A DNA stretch of 64,000 nt. Source: Cyanodermella asteris. Lineage: Eukaryota > Ascomycota > Lecanoromycetes > Ostropales > Stictidaceae. Below are positions 34,001 through 43,636 of the stretch, piece after piece. Numbering within the stretch: the stretch's first letter is position 1; each line of letters begins with the position of its first letter. Location of the stretch: NCBI GenBank assembly GCA_900618795.1, contig UYJD01000012.1:584855-648854 (forward strand), written 5' to 3'. Position numbers and translations under genes: made by a program. The notes beneath the pieces were generated by a model, which did not search any database, was not told the origin of the DNA, and saw only the letters and a list, made by a program, of their open reading frames with translations.

Positions 34001-35520
34001 GCCTCCAATGCTTGTCTTTCACTCAGGTCAGGATAGTATAGCAAGACCGTAGACAACTTTGACAGTCGGATGAAGGATCCCGAAAGTACTAGATGAGCGA
34101 CGGGCTCTGCGGTCGTGCGGGTATAGAGGCGAATAATGTGCTGGATGATCTCCGGAAGAACGTTCGCGAGGGTTTTGATATTTTCGGCCACAACTTCTCT
34201 TGATGCGCTTTGGTGCACGAAAGTCTTGTTTGCCATGTTATCGTTCTTCTTGGAAGACTTGCCGAGTAGGATACTAGATCTTTCGGCGATGGGCAAACAC
34301 AACGGGGGTACTTCGAACTCGATGCCTGCCCAGGCACACAAGATCATCGCGACCAGTATCATTTCTACTGCCTTTGCGTGCCAGATATGGTCATTGGTTG
34401 ATCTGGCATTTAGGCCTCCTTGAATGAACTCTCTGACGGCATCGGACCACCTGCCAGCGATCAGATACATCGAGCCAAGGACAATGCTTATCCTCCCACG
34501 TCCTTGATTCCGACCTCGCTCGCTCGTCGCATCAGGGCCAAGACTTTGTACCGAGAGGTGGGTGGAGGTGGTGTCAATACCAGTTTGTCGGCGCTCAGGG
34601 CTTCGTAGCTGCATCTGATCAAATGTCGTAGCAGCGTTATCCGAGCTGGGTGAGAGTCCTTCTGGCTGACTTTCCTCGGAAGGGGTAGAGGGCCCTGAGG
34701 TGGGACCGGATGTTGCGGAGCCAAAGAGGTGGGCAGGTAGCGATGCTCTGTTGGCAAGACGACCGAGACCGAGATTTGGAGACGACGATCGAATCCCGGA
34801 ACCAGGGAACCAGGACTGCCGTCTAGAGTCGAGGTCGGTGTCGATTTGTGGGCGGACATAGTTGTCAGGAACTGCTTGTCGAGGAGTCTCGATCGTTGAG
34901 AGACTCTGTATTGAGCGTGCATATGGCGCCATTTCCGACAAGAGCGCTGAAGTGAGGTCACACATCTTGGTCTTGACAACGGTTGCTGACGAGGTCGATG
35001 ACGGTGGAATTTGCATGACTGCGTCCAGGCCGACGTCTTGAGTCTTGTCGCAGTCGAATAGAAAGATGCGATGTACGAGAGCCACATTATGAATTGATCG
35101 GACGGTCTCGACAGCCTGACTCATATCTAATCTCAACTGCTCCGTTCGAGCTTGCTTGTCGTCTGACCCAGCTTCTCCATCGGCTGTGTTGTTCGGTTGA
35201 ACATCGTATTCCCGGCCGTCTGCAAGGCCTAGAATAACGAGCGGCTCCTGGGATAAATCGAACGGATACAGCGCTCTCTGACCAGGGGATGGATCAGACA
35301 CTGTCAAGTCGTATAGCACCACTCCAGACGGAAATGCCAGAGGAGAAAATGTCTCTCTTCCCGGCTCAGAATTCGGACTGACATCGCCAAGTCGAACAAC
35401 GGATTCCTGCTGCAAACGCTTCGCGAAATCAAGAAAACGCGTCTGAGTTATACGGCCGGTAGGCACCAGAAGACACCGCACTCTTGCCGGAGCAATCGGT
35501 GAGAGGGCATCGGGAACCAT
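31063..35520 (-). CDS. TRS120: TRAPPII complex subunit Trs120 (HypA)
   Basis: Specific subunit of TRAPPII, the exchange factor for Rab11/Ypt31 at the late Golgi; the Aspergillus orthologue HypA is needed for polar hyphal growth. Single exon, 1,485 residues from ATG 35520, in line with fungal homologues. The start (SPIAPARVRCLLVPTGRI, then FLDFAKRLQQESVVRLGDVSP) is the family's conserved N-terminus. A disordered Ser-rich part at about residues 200-340 precedes the helical part (IVLGSMYLIAGRWSDAVREF and onwards). From about 800 on the sequence is beta-rich with Ig-like character (FIVNQFSLRASVSKREHLVVAGEKF in outline, EFEISASVEEM near the end). It is divergent from MTQ1 over 429 bases. Confidence 0.93.
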   Translation of the reverse strand: MVPDALSPIAPARVRCLLVPTGRITQTRFLDFAKRLQQESVVRLGDVSPNSEPGRETFSPLAFPSGVVLYDLTVSDPSPGQRALYPFDLSQEPLVILGLADGREYDVQPNNTADGEAGSDDKQARTEQLRLDMSQAVETVRSIHNVALVHRIFLFDCDKTQDVGLDAVMQIPPSSTSSATVVKTKMCDLTSALLSEMAPYARSIQSLSTIETPRQAVPDNYVRPQIDTDLDSRRQSWFPGSGIRSSSPNLGLGRLANRASLPAHLFGSATSGPTSGPSTPSEESQPEGLSPSSDNAATTFDQMQLRSPERRQTGIDTTSTHLSVQSLGPDATSERGRNQGRGRISIVLGSMYLIAGRWSDAVREFIQGGLNARSTNDHIWHAKAVEMILVAMILCAWAGIEFEVPPLCLPIAERSSILLGKSSKKNDNMANKTFVHQSASREVVAENIKTLANVLPEIIQHIIRLYTRTTAEPVAHLVLSGSFIRLSKLSTVLLYYPDLSERQALEAIVLNQKLKTSSESNAILSLQSPAKAEIASLVVACIPPAGLQEMIDLVDRLAIYAGVAAVLGMLGYDRKKSFVMRELLAVLLPALENDAIDLDLGSPILDGVLTAGSEVNGHADGDVEEPAGNGHAILYDFLIQLCRIYGAVVSKSPDNISSKSISRFPAGDTGDSQDQSIDEAALLAAQIENDAVTRRFGSRRLKVDVLLACISVCEVIPDLRGAISFSSSLLRTVSSGIAPGPQTVDGGPSLSPDSQSKVAETIQQASSAANALGQNTVEAEYWDDFLVREVEVLPTSTDLAVVKRKRSELVAVKQKLAKKSEGPFIVNQFSLRASVSKREHLVVAGEKFCFSILLQNLYDIVLNIDRLEMDVTGIEVVSTMENFAIGAYQTQRLRVVAQAKTSGAMTVSGCLVKVRSCAPRKYPIFRNNWRPQEDLRVKRHGLAIISGPKDRPSSTTSDITKVLGERRPVPSVIQAVVVEPQPRMLIQSTSLIQNNIMVLEGERRILKITVCNASEQNIDFVALSFDDSALPLLQAAIQDRELPAADLYELEYGIYRKAALSWPGASNSIKLDPHEELTFEVEVLGKPGLTSGVVHFDYALIGNISASDDENIYTRRTSLTFSITINSSIDLIRNDVLSLTGPLAHPQPATQARLPDGPLSRADWTQQLLQPLRERGSTSADTTDYCLLLLDFYNSWTSTLVAMPQVRRDLTGSEEWQNAFQLSEPVDPGQSTRFLVPIPRMHLQNPYAPIPSLNPASKRQFVVSAGKLSEGFERSSRDAFWHREELLKYIRVAWMEPTSNRTGFVEMRATRLTVRMLDALKLESLVVDLSITGSETIVKSSPDQFRVPADEFVTITSKLTNRSSQPIHPLLRLQPNIRNQPYNVALDLSKKFAFTGLLQQPLSPIQGGESIELRLGGVFLCSGEFEISASVEEMRIWRSPGQEGKQRQRSGSLVDLDVLSTERTDRRIWFAKEPCKIDVYDSEDQ

Positions 35521-35949
35521 GAGAGATGAGCTCGGTCATGAAGGCATTTCTTTTCAGGTATGTGGAAGTCGGGTTGCTTTGTGAATCCCTGGATATAGCT
35601 CTGGGCAGAATTCCAGAGTGAGCACTGTGGCCGATCAACAGGGGAGGGGCGGGTAGGTGCGAGTTCTGGAGAACTTGATGTGAAGTGCCAATGGCCAGGA
35701 CGCTTTCAGATAGTCGGATTCGTATGTGGTACGATCATCAAATCGTGCTCGGCATACAGACATTTCATTATCCAGCGAAGTATCGTGGCCGATCCAGGCC
35801 ATGTCGTAGCTTTAATGCGTACCGATGAAGCGCATCAAGCGAGCTACCCGCAGCTAGCTCCGCTCTGGCTGCCGACAACCATTTGACTTACCTCGCTTGC
35901 ACGCCACGCCTCTCTTGATCGCCATTCCATATGAGCTTGGAGCATATGA
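35521..35949. promoter_or_regulatory. Bidirectional promoter region TRS120 / MTQ1
   Basis: 429 bases separate the two divergent starts. No recognisable TATA box or repeat. Both promoters must lie here unless they overlap the genes. Confidence 0.4.
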
Positions 35950-37038
35950 ATGCCGCGACTCGCGACTTCTACACTTCGTCAAGCCCGGGCAATCGATCCT
36001 TTGCTCACGCTCCTGCTGCGACCATGTCGCGACCTCCACGACGTACAGAATGAGCTCCGATGGCTCCGCCAGTTCATACAACAAAGCCCCCGAACCAGTT
36101 TCAAGCTTGAGAGACATCGCTTGAGAAAGCTTTGTGCTCAGCGGTCGATCGGCAAGCCGTTGCAATACATCCTTGGCACTCAGCCTTTCGGGGATCTGGA
36201 CATACAATGCAGGCCAGGAGTACTCATACCCAGGTCGGTCGAAGCCCGCTTCTGAAAGAGCTAGGAGCAGTGCTGATACGATTTCAGACCAGAGACAGAG
36301 TCCTATACTACCTTCCTTGCCCGAAGCCTCCGGAAATCACATTTGATGCGCCCCAATGGAGGCCTGCGAATATTGGACCTCTGCACTGGCACGGGCTGCA
36401 TACCATTGCTACTCCACTCTCTGCTGGCGAAACACTGCAAAAAGCTCAGCATCCAGGGTGTCGATATTTCTGACAACGCGCTCAAGCTGGCGCAAGAAAA
36501 TCTGGAAAACAATGTGATGCGGGGGCGGTTGAGGAAGAAGGCTTTGCAGCAAGTCAATTTCCGTCATGCAGACGTCTTGAATGGTAGTCTCGATGGCTAC
36601 GGTGAATGGGACGTGATCGTTTCTAATCCGCCGTACATCTCTCGGTCGAGCTACAATAAAGACACGACACGCTCTGCTCGGAACTTCGAACCACCACTGG
36701 CTCTGGTGCCACAGGTAGGTCCTGCATTCGCCGCTGACGGTACGGATGTCACGGGGGATGTCTTCTACTATCGCATTCTTGAGATCGCGTCGACAGTGAA
36801 GGCGAAAGTAGTGGTCATGGAAGTTGCGGACGAGGCCCAAGCTCTTCGCGTATTGAGTCTTGCAGGTAGCTCGGAGACGCCTCTATTAAGCCAGGAATTC
36901 GGTCACTGGAAAAAAGCCATATGGCACGACAACCTGTACGGCGCTTCTTCTATCCTTCGATGGGAAGAGCCACGAATTCTCAGCCACTGCGGAACTGGGA
37001 ATGCTCGTGCGCTAGTCCTGGTGGCCAAACAAAAATGA
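35950..37038 (+). CDS. MTQ1: Mitochondrial HemK/PrmC-type release-factor glutamine methyltransferase
   Basis: Methylates the Gln of the GGQ motif in mitochondrial release factor, using S-adenosylmethionine. Two exons: 35950-36233 and 36288-37038; intron 36234-36287 (54 nt, donor GTCGGT); 344 residues. The splice rebuilds the family motif IPRPETES: the first exon ends inside the Arg codon after IP and the second supplies PETE. Other marks are KPLQYILGTQPFGDLDI, the SAM-binding LDLCTGTGCIPLLL, VDISDNALKLAQENL and the catalytic NPPY at about residues 208-211. The N-terminus (MPRLATSTLRQARA) could be a weak mitochondrial presequence. The length fits Mtq1 rather than the cytosolic Mtq2, which lacks the N-terminal domain. 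It is convergent with the permease, 83 bases apart. Confidence 0.9.
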
Positions 37039-37121
37039 GATCAAGCACAAATTTGTTCATTCATGAAGTTCATTGGAGTTGACCATAACTCCTCGACGGC
37101 TATTTTTGTGATAGTAGGTCA

Positions 37122-38975
37122 TCATCGCCATGTCTGCCAGAATTTCCACTTGACTTTGCTGCGTCCCGCCATCTGTGCATGCTTGCCTCGCACTCTCCAG
37201 AAATAGACTGGGATGCCGCAAGCTATAAATGCAATAACAATCAAAGTCTGCACAGGCTCTGCAATTGCCGCCCTACTCAACAGAAACAGACTGACGCAGC
37301 AAAAGATGACCGGCGTCGTTATCCAAGTCCGGTACGGCCGCTCCAGAAGTGGCTCTCGAATTCGAAGGATGATCAGGCCGAGAACGGTAAGGAAATAGAA
37401 CGTGTAGCCAGCCACCCCGTAGAACGTGACCAGTGTTGCGAACTCGCCAACCACGATGTAGAACAGGGTCACCACGGCGTTGAACGCAAGGGCGTTGATT
37501 GGCGTGAACCCGAATGTACCGTCTTCGTCTCCTGCAAACGATACGACACGTTCCCATATCGTCTGTCTGGCCTTCTCACGCATTCTCAGAGCACCACCTG
37601 TCGCTGACCTACGACCAGGAATGCCCAGCTTGCCCAAGGTCCCGGGCAAGAAGCCTTCCTTTCCTGCCGCATAGACCAACCTGCCACTGGTGAAAGTCTG
37701 CGCGTTTATTGCTCCAAAACAGGACATGGCCACGATCAGAGCCAAGATTGACGATCCGAGGCCACCAAATACAACTCTTCCAAACTCGACTGCGATTGTA
37801 TCTGTGCTGTTGATGACGGAAGGAGGGAGGACGAATATATAGCTGAGGTTGGCCAACAGATAGGCGACGACGACCAGCGGCATCGCGGTGTGAATGACAC
37901 GTGGGAGGTCTCTCGAGGGATTGATGAATTCACCCACCACATAATTGGTATTGTCCCAGCCATCGAAAGCCCATAATCCAGCATACAGGGCGACAGCCCA
38001 TTTGCTCGGATTCGTACTCGTCCCTTCAAACCAGTTTTGTTCTTTCCATTTTTGCGCCGTGCCCCCTTCTTCCCAGCCAGAACCCGAAGCTGCAACGACG
38101 ATTCCGACGACCGTTACTCCGATCAACGCAACGAACTTCAAGAGCATGAAAACGTCGCCCATGCGGGTAGCAAGTCGAGTGCTGAGCGCGTTCATGCCAC
38201 AGACTAGTAGGAAACCTCCTATTGCAACCCCTTTATTCACCCAAACGATCCACCCTGGTCCACTCTCCTCTTCAGCCGGCCCGGCGAATACACTGACCAT
38301 GTATTCGCCAAAAATGATCGAGATTATCGCGGCACTTCCTGGCTTGAGCACGAACACTGCGCACCACGTGAACAGGAATCCACACCAATCCCCGAAGATC
38401 TTGGTCAGGTAAGCTTGCGCTCCGCCGTTCAAGGGTATGGCTCCGCCGAGTTCCGCAAAACTCGCAGCGCCTGTCCATGCCAACAGTCCTGCAATAGTCC
38501 ATACTATCAGCGCCGCTCCTGGAGAGCCCGCGTTGTTGTTGACAGACGACGGAGACGAGAATATGCCAGATCCGATGATCAGGCCGACGATGAGACTCAG
38601 TCCATTAAGGTAGGTGAGAGTCTTGTTTCTTTCCAATGAAGAGTTTCCGCCAAGTTCAATGGTATCGCCTAGCGATCTTCCTATCGGCACAGGTTGTGAA
38701 GGAGTGCCGAGTGCAGTGTACCCTGCGGCGGTGGAGGAGAGAGGGAAGAGCTGATGGGCAAAGTCGAAGGCAGAAGAGACCGAGAGAGCTCGAGGATATC
38801 GTGGTCTCGACGTTTGCTCATCGTCGAGAGGATCTTCGAGAGATAAGCGGCGGGAAGAGGGCGCCCCCGATGGGGAGGAAGGCGTAGACTGTACGGATGA
38901 ATCTGAGGATGATGCGAGAGATGCGAGCTCTAAACTATCCTGTTGAGGAACCTGGCCGAAGCCATTGCGCGGCAT
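37122..38975 (-). CDS. LAT-family amino-acid permease (APC superfamily)
   Basis: Plasma-membrane amino-acid transporter of the L-type (LAT) group, related to fungal methionine permeases such as Mup1/Mup3. Single exon, 617 residues from ATG 38975; the longer frame upstream starts with GTG. A Ser-rich cytosolic N-terminus (1 to about 120) precedes about 12 membrane helices. TM1 carries the substrate-binding signature LIVGLIIGSGIFSSP, TM2 WTIAGLLAWTGAASFAELG, and TM6 LYAGLWAFDGWDNTNYV. The C-terminal tail is short and basic. Substrate is not fixed by the sequence; large neutral or sulphur amino acids are the best guess. A TCACGTGA box lies 226 bases upstream, the Cbf1-type site found at sulphur genes in yeast. 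Confidence 0.88.
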   Translation of the reverse strand: MPRNGFGQVPQQDSLELASLASSSDSSVQSTPSSPSGAPSSRRLSLEDPLDDEQTSRPRYPRALSVSSAFDFAHQLFPLSSTAAGYTALGTPSQPVPIGRSLGDTIELGGNSSLERNKTLTYLNGLSLIVGLIIGSGIFSSPSSVNNNAGSPGAALIVWTIAGLLAWTGAASFAELGGAIPLNGGAQAYLTKIFGDWCGFLFTWCAVFVLKPGSAAIISIIFGEYMVSVFAGPAEEESGPGWIVWVNKGVAIGGFLLVCGMNALSTRLATRMGDVFMLLKFVALIGVTVVGIVVAASGSGWEEGGTAQKWKEQNWFEGTSTNPSKWAVALYAGLWAFDGWDNTNYVVGEFINPSRDLPRVIHTAMPLVVVAYLLANLSYIFVLPPSVINSTDTIAVEFGRVVFGGLGSSILALIVAMSCFGAINAQTFTSGRLVYAAGKEGFLPGTLGKLGIPGRRSATGGALRMREKARQTIWERVVSFAGDEDGTFGFTPINALAFNAVVTLFYIVVGEFATLVTFYGVAGYTFYFLTVLGLIILRIREPLLERPYRTWITTPVIFCCVSLFLLSRAAIAEPVQTLIVIAFIACGIPVYFWRVRGKHAQMAGRSKVKWKFWQTWR

Positions 38976-39908
38976 TTTTGGCGTCAGGCCGTGAATCAGT
39001 GCGGCAGGTAAGGATCTCACAACATCAGAGCCGGCTGTGCCATGTTGAGAACAGCTGCGTACTTGTGCAAGTATGCAGGTGCCAACAAGGGGCTCGATAT
39101 GCAGCTACTGGTCGAAGGTAGGACCAACTTAACGATGGCTCGACGCCGTTTTGAGAATGTCCTGCCGCCGCTTTTTGCTCGTGTTTCAGCCGCGGACAGC
39201 TCACGTGACCATCTGCTGTTTGACGTACTCGATCTGCAAGTATGCGTATTGAAATCTCGAAAGTTGCAGTCGGTTTCCCGGACGACTTGAACAGGTTGGC
39301 GGTGGGACAAAAGACTAGTTGAGGTATTAAAAAAGTCCGTGGGAAGAATTCCTATGCTTATAGGTGTTGTGTCGTTTACATCCTTCTGAGATCTTATATT
39401 CCTGTGATACACGGTCAAGAAGCGTCATGCGCTTGGAGACGAACCAATGGTCTCTGTGATGAAGCCCACAAAATTAATGCCTCCTCACCACAAACAGCAG
39501 AAGATCGTTTCATATCATACAGGAGTACGGCGACTTGTTCAACCGTGGTGGGAAAGTACCGGATGAGCGTGTTGTGCACGGACCGCATCGGTATCACTTG
39601 GCTACGCCCCTGTTTGAAACGAGCGGGCTGATCGATGCAACGAGACGCCTGCTTACCGACAACCATAAACAAATCCTAGGACCTCACATATTAGCATTGT
39701 CTATGCGATGGTTCTCTGTATATTAAACAGAGTTCCTAAACGAGCGGACGACTGCTGTGCGCTATCGCTTCAATCACTGTCGTTATCGCTCCTCTTCACA
39801 TAGCACCCCAATTACTATCGCCCCCATCAAGTCAAAAGCAGCTTCGCGTAGCTTGCTGGCAGGCTTTGTGAGCTTGACATTACTCTATCTTTCAATCGGC
39901 ACGTCATC
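38976..39908. other. Divergent intergenic region permease / DUF4048 gene
   Basis: 933 bases containing the promoters of both genes. It includes the TCACGTGA box at 39201-39208. No gene seen. Confidence 0.5.
39201..39208. promoter_or_regulatory. Cbf1-type site TCACGTGA
   Basis: Perfect palindrome 226 bases upstream of the permease ATG. TCACGTGA matches the favoured core of Cbf1, whose gene is 3.5 kb away. About one such 8-mer is expected by chance in a window of this size. Confidence 0.4.
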
Positions 39909-41414
39909 ATGGCTTCACAAGAGTTGGACGGGGCTGTTGCCTCCATAACATCTCCGAGTATACCTCAGAATATCACCACCGAATCAACTTCACAGAGCCC
40001 AGACAGCCCGCCGAAAGATGCTTTCAAACGAATGTCCACAGCTTCAATCACGACTCCACTATCGGAGAGCTCGACCCGACCGAACTCCATGAATACAGCA
40101 TACACCGAAGAGCCCCCAGAAATCTCATCCCCGGTCTCCCGAAGCTCCCTATCTCTCGAGACGAACCCATTCCTAACGGCCGTCGCAACACAAGAGCGGC
40201 GGGTATTGGAGCTGCGAGAAGAGCTTCAGAAGGCAGAATCACATTTACAAATGCTCAAAAAGAACTGGGCGCAACAGGAAGCGACCAGGAAGAGGCAGGA
40301 GATCAAACAGCATGCAGAGGCAATGAGACCGCTGGCCAGTCCCACAAAATCTGCAGGCTCGAACACACCAACTGCGGAGAGCTTTCGCCAGAGCATTGAT
40401 GACGAACGTAAGCGCGCGTTTCATGCTCGGCCACGGGTCCCCGAGCGACGAGTCTTTGAGGGCCGGCACGCCCGGACGTTGAGCTTGCTCAGTCCCGGAA
40501 CGCTCGCCAATAGAGCGCCACCTCAAGTTGGTACCCCAAAGGCAGACGCAACTCCTACGGTGACGACCGAAGCAAGTATGGCAAGCATTGATAGCACCAT
40601 AGATGAGCCTAGAAGCGGCGGAAGTGGTAGACCCCACGCAGGCTCGAAAGGCGCAAGAGAAGACATTGTCAACACGGGCAGGCAATTCGTCGGCGATATT
40701 CGAGAGGGTCTATGGAGCTTCTGGGACGATTTACGACAAGCGACAGTTGGCGAGGAAGCCTTGAAAGAGCCTCCGCCTCGACGGGTTTCAGGCCAGGCTG
40801 GTTCTGCCGGCCGGCCCGGCGCGCCGTCTCGCAAGAGCAGCTCGTCGACCTTGAAGCAACCCGTCAGCCGGAAGGCCTCACGATCTCCGCATGCTCGCTC
40901 CAGCACAACCGACCTGTCGCAGATTTCTGTTACGAAGACGTCTTCGCAAACGCCCTCGAAAGTACGTCCGATGGAGTCGACTGCTGGTGACGACCTTGGG
41001 AGGAACGATAACGATGATGATGGAGGGTGGTCAAATTGGAGTGACTCACCGGCTGCCAAAACGGCACCGAGCACTGCGCAGACGGGCAATTCCCTCGCGA
41101 GCACGCCGCGAACCAGCGTCAGCAGCACTGAAGAGAATGCTTCGACCAAGAATCCGGCCCCCAGTCACTTTGATGCATTCTCCGAGACGGGTCGGGATGC
41201 CGCTTCTGGTGATTCGAGCAACGATACGATACCCTGGCCTGTGTTGAAGAAGCTCAGGCCGGGGAGTCTGCAGCGGACGGCAAGCCACCTGATGAGAGAG
41301 TGGGAACGAAGTCTGACTCCACCTGCCGAGGATGCGGAGAAGGACTGGATCGACAAGTATATAGACGGCCCACGGCGGTCGGGCACGAGAGGGGGCACTC
41401 CTGTCTCGAAGTAA
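39909..41414 (+). CDS. DUF4048 domain protein
   Basis: Fungal protein of unknown function, 501 residues, single exon from ATG 39909. Mostly disordered and rich in Ser, Thr, Pro and Arg. One coiled-coil segment lies at about residues 90-145 (FLTAVATQERRVLELREEL, QMLKKNWAQQEATRKRQE). A second conserved block at about 250-285 reads DIVNTGRQFVGDIREGLWSFWDDLRQATVGEEA. The C-terminal part has GGWSNWSD and, near the end, WPVLKKLRPGSLQRTASHLMREWE. I recall this pattern as DUF4048 of filamentous ascomycetes. No signal peptide or membrane helix. The GGWSNW and coiled-coil parts suggest a cytosolic adaptor, which is speculation. Convergent with CBF1. Confidence 0.72.
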   Translation: MASQELDGAVASITSPSIPQNITTESTSQSPDSPPKDAFKRMSTASITTPLSESSTRPNSMNTAYTEEPPEISSPVSRSSLSLETNPFLTAVATQERRVLELREELQKAESHLQMLKKNWAQQEATRKRQEIKQHAEAMRPLASPTKSAGSNTPTAESFRQSIDDERKRAFHARPRVPERRVFEGRHARTLSLLSPGTLANRAPPQVGTPKADATPTVTTEASMASIDSTIDEPRSGGSGRPHAGSKGAREDIVNTGRQFVGDIREGLWSFWDDLRQATVGEEALKEPPPRRVSGQAGSAGRPGAPSRKSSSSTLKQPVSRKASRSPHARSSTTDLSQISVTKTSSQTPSKVRPMESTAGDDLGRNDNDDDGGWSNWSDSPAAKTAPSTAQTGNSLASTPRTSVSSTEENASTKNPAPSHFDAFSETGRDAASGDSSNDTIPWPVLKKLRPGSLQRTASHLMREWERSLTPPAEDAEKDWIDKYIDGPRRSGTRGGTPVSK

Positions 41415-41908
41415 ATGGAGGGACTGTACTGTACGTATGGCATGACTGACGAAGCATTGAATTGACATTCACAATACATATGATGATCTACCTTTTGTTG
41501 TGCAACATGACTGATTGAGAACGACATCGTTTCCGTAATGTTGTGAACACCACCAAGCTGGAGATACTTCATTTCATGTTTGCTGTTGCTTTGCCACGAG
41601 CCTAAGCACAACTAAGAAGCACAAACGAGCTATGAGGAACATGCGCGCACCCGAGTCACAGAAGTGTGTACAGAATGTAGAAACGACTCGATTGAGCCCC
41701 CGGATACACCGAATAGCGCCAAAACTCCTCCTTTCCTCGGTTCATCGTGAGTGGAACGCGCAAGCAACGTGCAACAACACCCCCATGGTAGATTCCTCGC
41801 GTGTTCGGTGGAATTCCTTTAGCCAGCGTGTCACTTCTCGGCGTGCCGCTTCTCGACATCACCTCTGTCCAAATCATTACACCATGTTCGCTGAAGGAGA
41901 TCGTCAAC
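41415..41908. other. Convergent intergenic region DUF4048 gene / CBF1
   Basis: 494 bases that should hold both 3' UTRs. No ORF with family resemblance on either strand. Confidence 0.5.
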
Positions 41909-42718
41909 CTATTGAATAGGGTCGTCCTCCTCGTCCATGGTGCCACCCAAATCTCGGTATTTCTGTGCCAGGCGCGCATATTTCAGCAACAGTCTCTCCT
42001 TGTCCGACTCCAAGTTACGATTGTTTATTTTCAGACTGTCGTTGGCCGTGCTCAGCTCCCTCACGGCCTGCTCCAGCACATTGTGGGAAAGGCCGCCGGC
42101 CCTCTCGTAATCCTCGACTCGGTTGCGAAGGTCTCTGATTTCTTGGACGGTTCGGGCCAGGATGCTGCCCTTGTTCTTCTCATTACCAGGAACTATCTTT
42201 GCCAATTCGTTGATGCCTTCGTTGATGGTCTCGCGACGACGGCGCTCGACTTCTTTGTGGTTGTCGCGGCGCACCTTGTGCCATTCCTCTGTTCCAACTT
42301 CGGGCTTTCTAAGCCCGGAAGCGTCCACAGATTGGCCACCAGGAGGCGATGGGTGACCGGTGTATTGCATGTAAGGTTGGGGGGCGCCTTGGTTGGGAGA
42401 CCCCAGGTCGAAACCACCTTGCTCGACCGAGCTATTGCCATAATGGTGTAGAGCGGCGAGCATGTTGTTTGTTGGCTCGTCGTGCTGTGGGTTCGGATGC
42501 GGTGGGTAGCTTGACGCGTTCGACGGATCTTGGAATGACGTGGCGTCTGGAATCGATCCGTCGTTGTTTGTCAGGCCGTTGCCGTTGACTTCCTGAAGGT
42601 TACCACGCTTAGCGGACTGGCCAAGGTCGTCGGAGGCATTGTTCCTCTTGCGCTTCTTAGCCGAAGAAGGATTCTCCTGCATGGGCGGCGAAGCGTGAAA
42701 ATCGATTTCTGTCGCCAT
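41909..42718 (-). CDS. CBF1: Centromere-binding protein 1-like bHLH-zip transcription factor
   Basis: DNA-binding protein that recognises CACGTG; in yeast it acts at centromeres and at sulphur-metabolism promoters. Single exon, 269 residues from ATG 42718 (MATEIDFHASPP). The same frame stays open for a further 60 codons upstream, but those residues look like 5' UTR. N-terminal half disordered, with a nuclear-signal-like SAKKRKRNN near residue 20. The basic region WHKVRRDNHKEVERRRRETINEGI in outline has the contact residues His154, Glu158 and Arg162. A helix-loop-helix (ELAKIVPGNEKNKGSILART) follows, then a leucine-zipper-like helix to about residue 255. The EEWHKVRRDNHKEVE stretch is typical of Cbf1 rather than Pho4. 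Confidence 0.9.
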   Translation of the reverse strand: MATEIDFHASPPMQENPSSAKKRKRNNASDDLGQSAKRGNLQEVNGNGLTNNDGSIPDATSFQDPSNASSYPPHPNPQHDEPTNNMLAALHHYGNSSVEQGGFDLGSPNQGAPQPYMQYTGHPSPPGGQSVDASGLRKPEVGTEEWHKVRRDNHKEVERRRRETINEGINELAKIVPGNEKNKGSILARTVQEIRDLRNRVEDYERAGGLSHNVLEQAVRELSTANDSLKINNRNLESDKERLLLKYARLAQKYRDLGGTMDEEDDPIQ

Positions 42719-43628
42719 CGCAGCAAGACGCTGGGACGCGAGTTGCTGCTCGGTTCCTATTCTGGCAGACGGTATCGCGACCACTCGCTGGACAGCGGGA
42801 TAAGGGAGCCGGTGCGGCGACGTTTGGCAACTTGGAACGCGTGCGGCGTATCGATAGGACAAGGCGGGCTGACGTGGAAGCGGATGGCGAACAGGCAACT
42901 TCCGCGAGGCAAGGGCGTAGAAGGCCTATGTTATCGCCTTCTCGATCTGGCAAAAAAGCTCGGTGGTTCTGTCGAATAATCATGTCAGCAGGGAGTCCTC
43001 AAAGATCTTGTCATGTGCCAGAGCAGAGTGAGCACAAGCAACGCGAGCCAAACGCCAGGTCACGCGGGACGAACGTGAGGCGACTACGGAGCGATAAAGA
43101 AACAGTCGAACCGGCTGTGCATCCGTCTGGCACGGGCAGGGTACATGAAGAGACGGGTAGCGCCCCGTAGGCTGGCACTTGAGTCCATCAGCAGGGAGAG
43201 TCGGCAGCCAAAGGTTCCAAGATGGCAATGGTCGGAGGGGTGGAGAGAGTGCGAGGCTCACGCGGGCTGGCAGGCCCCAGGCAGAAAGAAAGAGGTCATG
43301 TGGAGCATGACAGTGATCATGCGAGGCACCGAGACCAGGCAGACCCGTTTAGCTGATCGTGGCTTAACCTGTCCGAGCCTCAAACGTCGGCTGGGAGGTA
43401 GCTAGTTGGGGGGAGCAGACAAAGGAGACGATGCTGCTGTTGGACTCTTATGCTCGCCACTCCGGGGCAGACGGCGGTCGCACAAGATTTGCACGGACGG
43501 CTCTGGACGGCCACCAGATGGCATGGCGATGCCCGTAACGGAGTTCTGGCTGCTGATGGCTCTTCTGGAGCAGACTCGAGGTGCCTTGAGGTCGAATCTG
43601 GCGAATTGTCGGTCGTTATGGATGCGCT

Positions 43629-43636
43629 TCACGTGA
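43629..43636. promoter_or_regulatory. TCACGTGA site upstream of CBF1
   Basis: Second exact TCACGTGA in the window, about 910 bases upstream of the CBF1 ATG. It could allow autoregulation; distance and chance expectation make this weak. Confidence 0.3.

Noticed and set aside
42719-42898. 60-codon N-terminal extension of CBF1
   Set aside because: Residues are Arg/Pro/Ser-rich and atypical; MATEIDF at 42718 is the better start.
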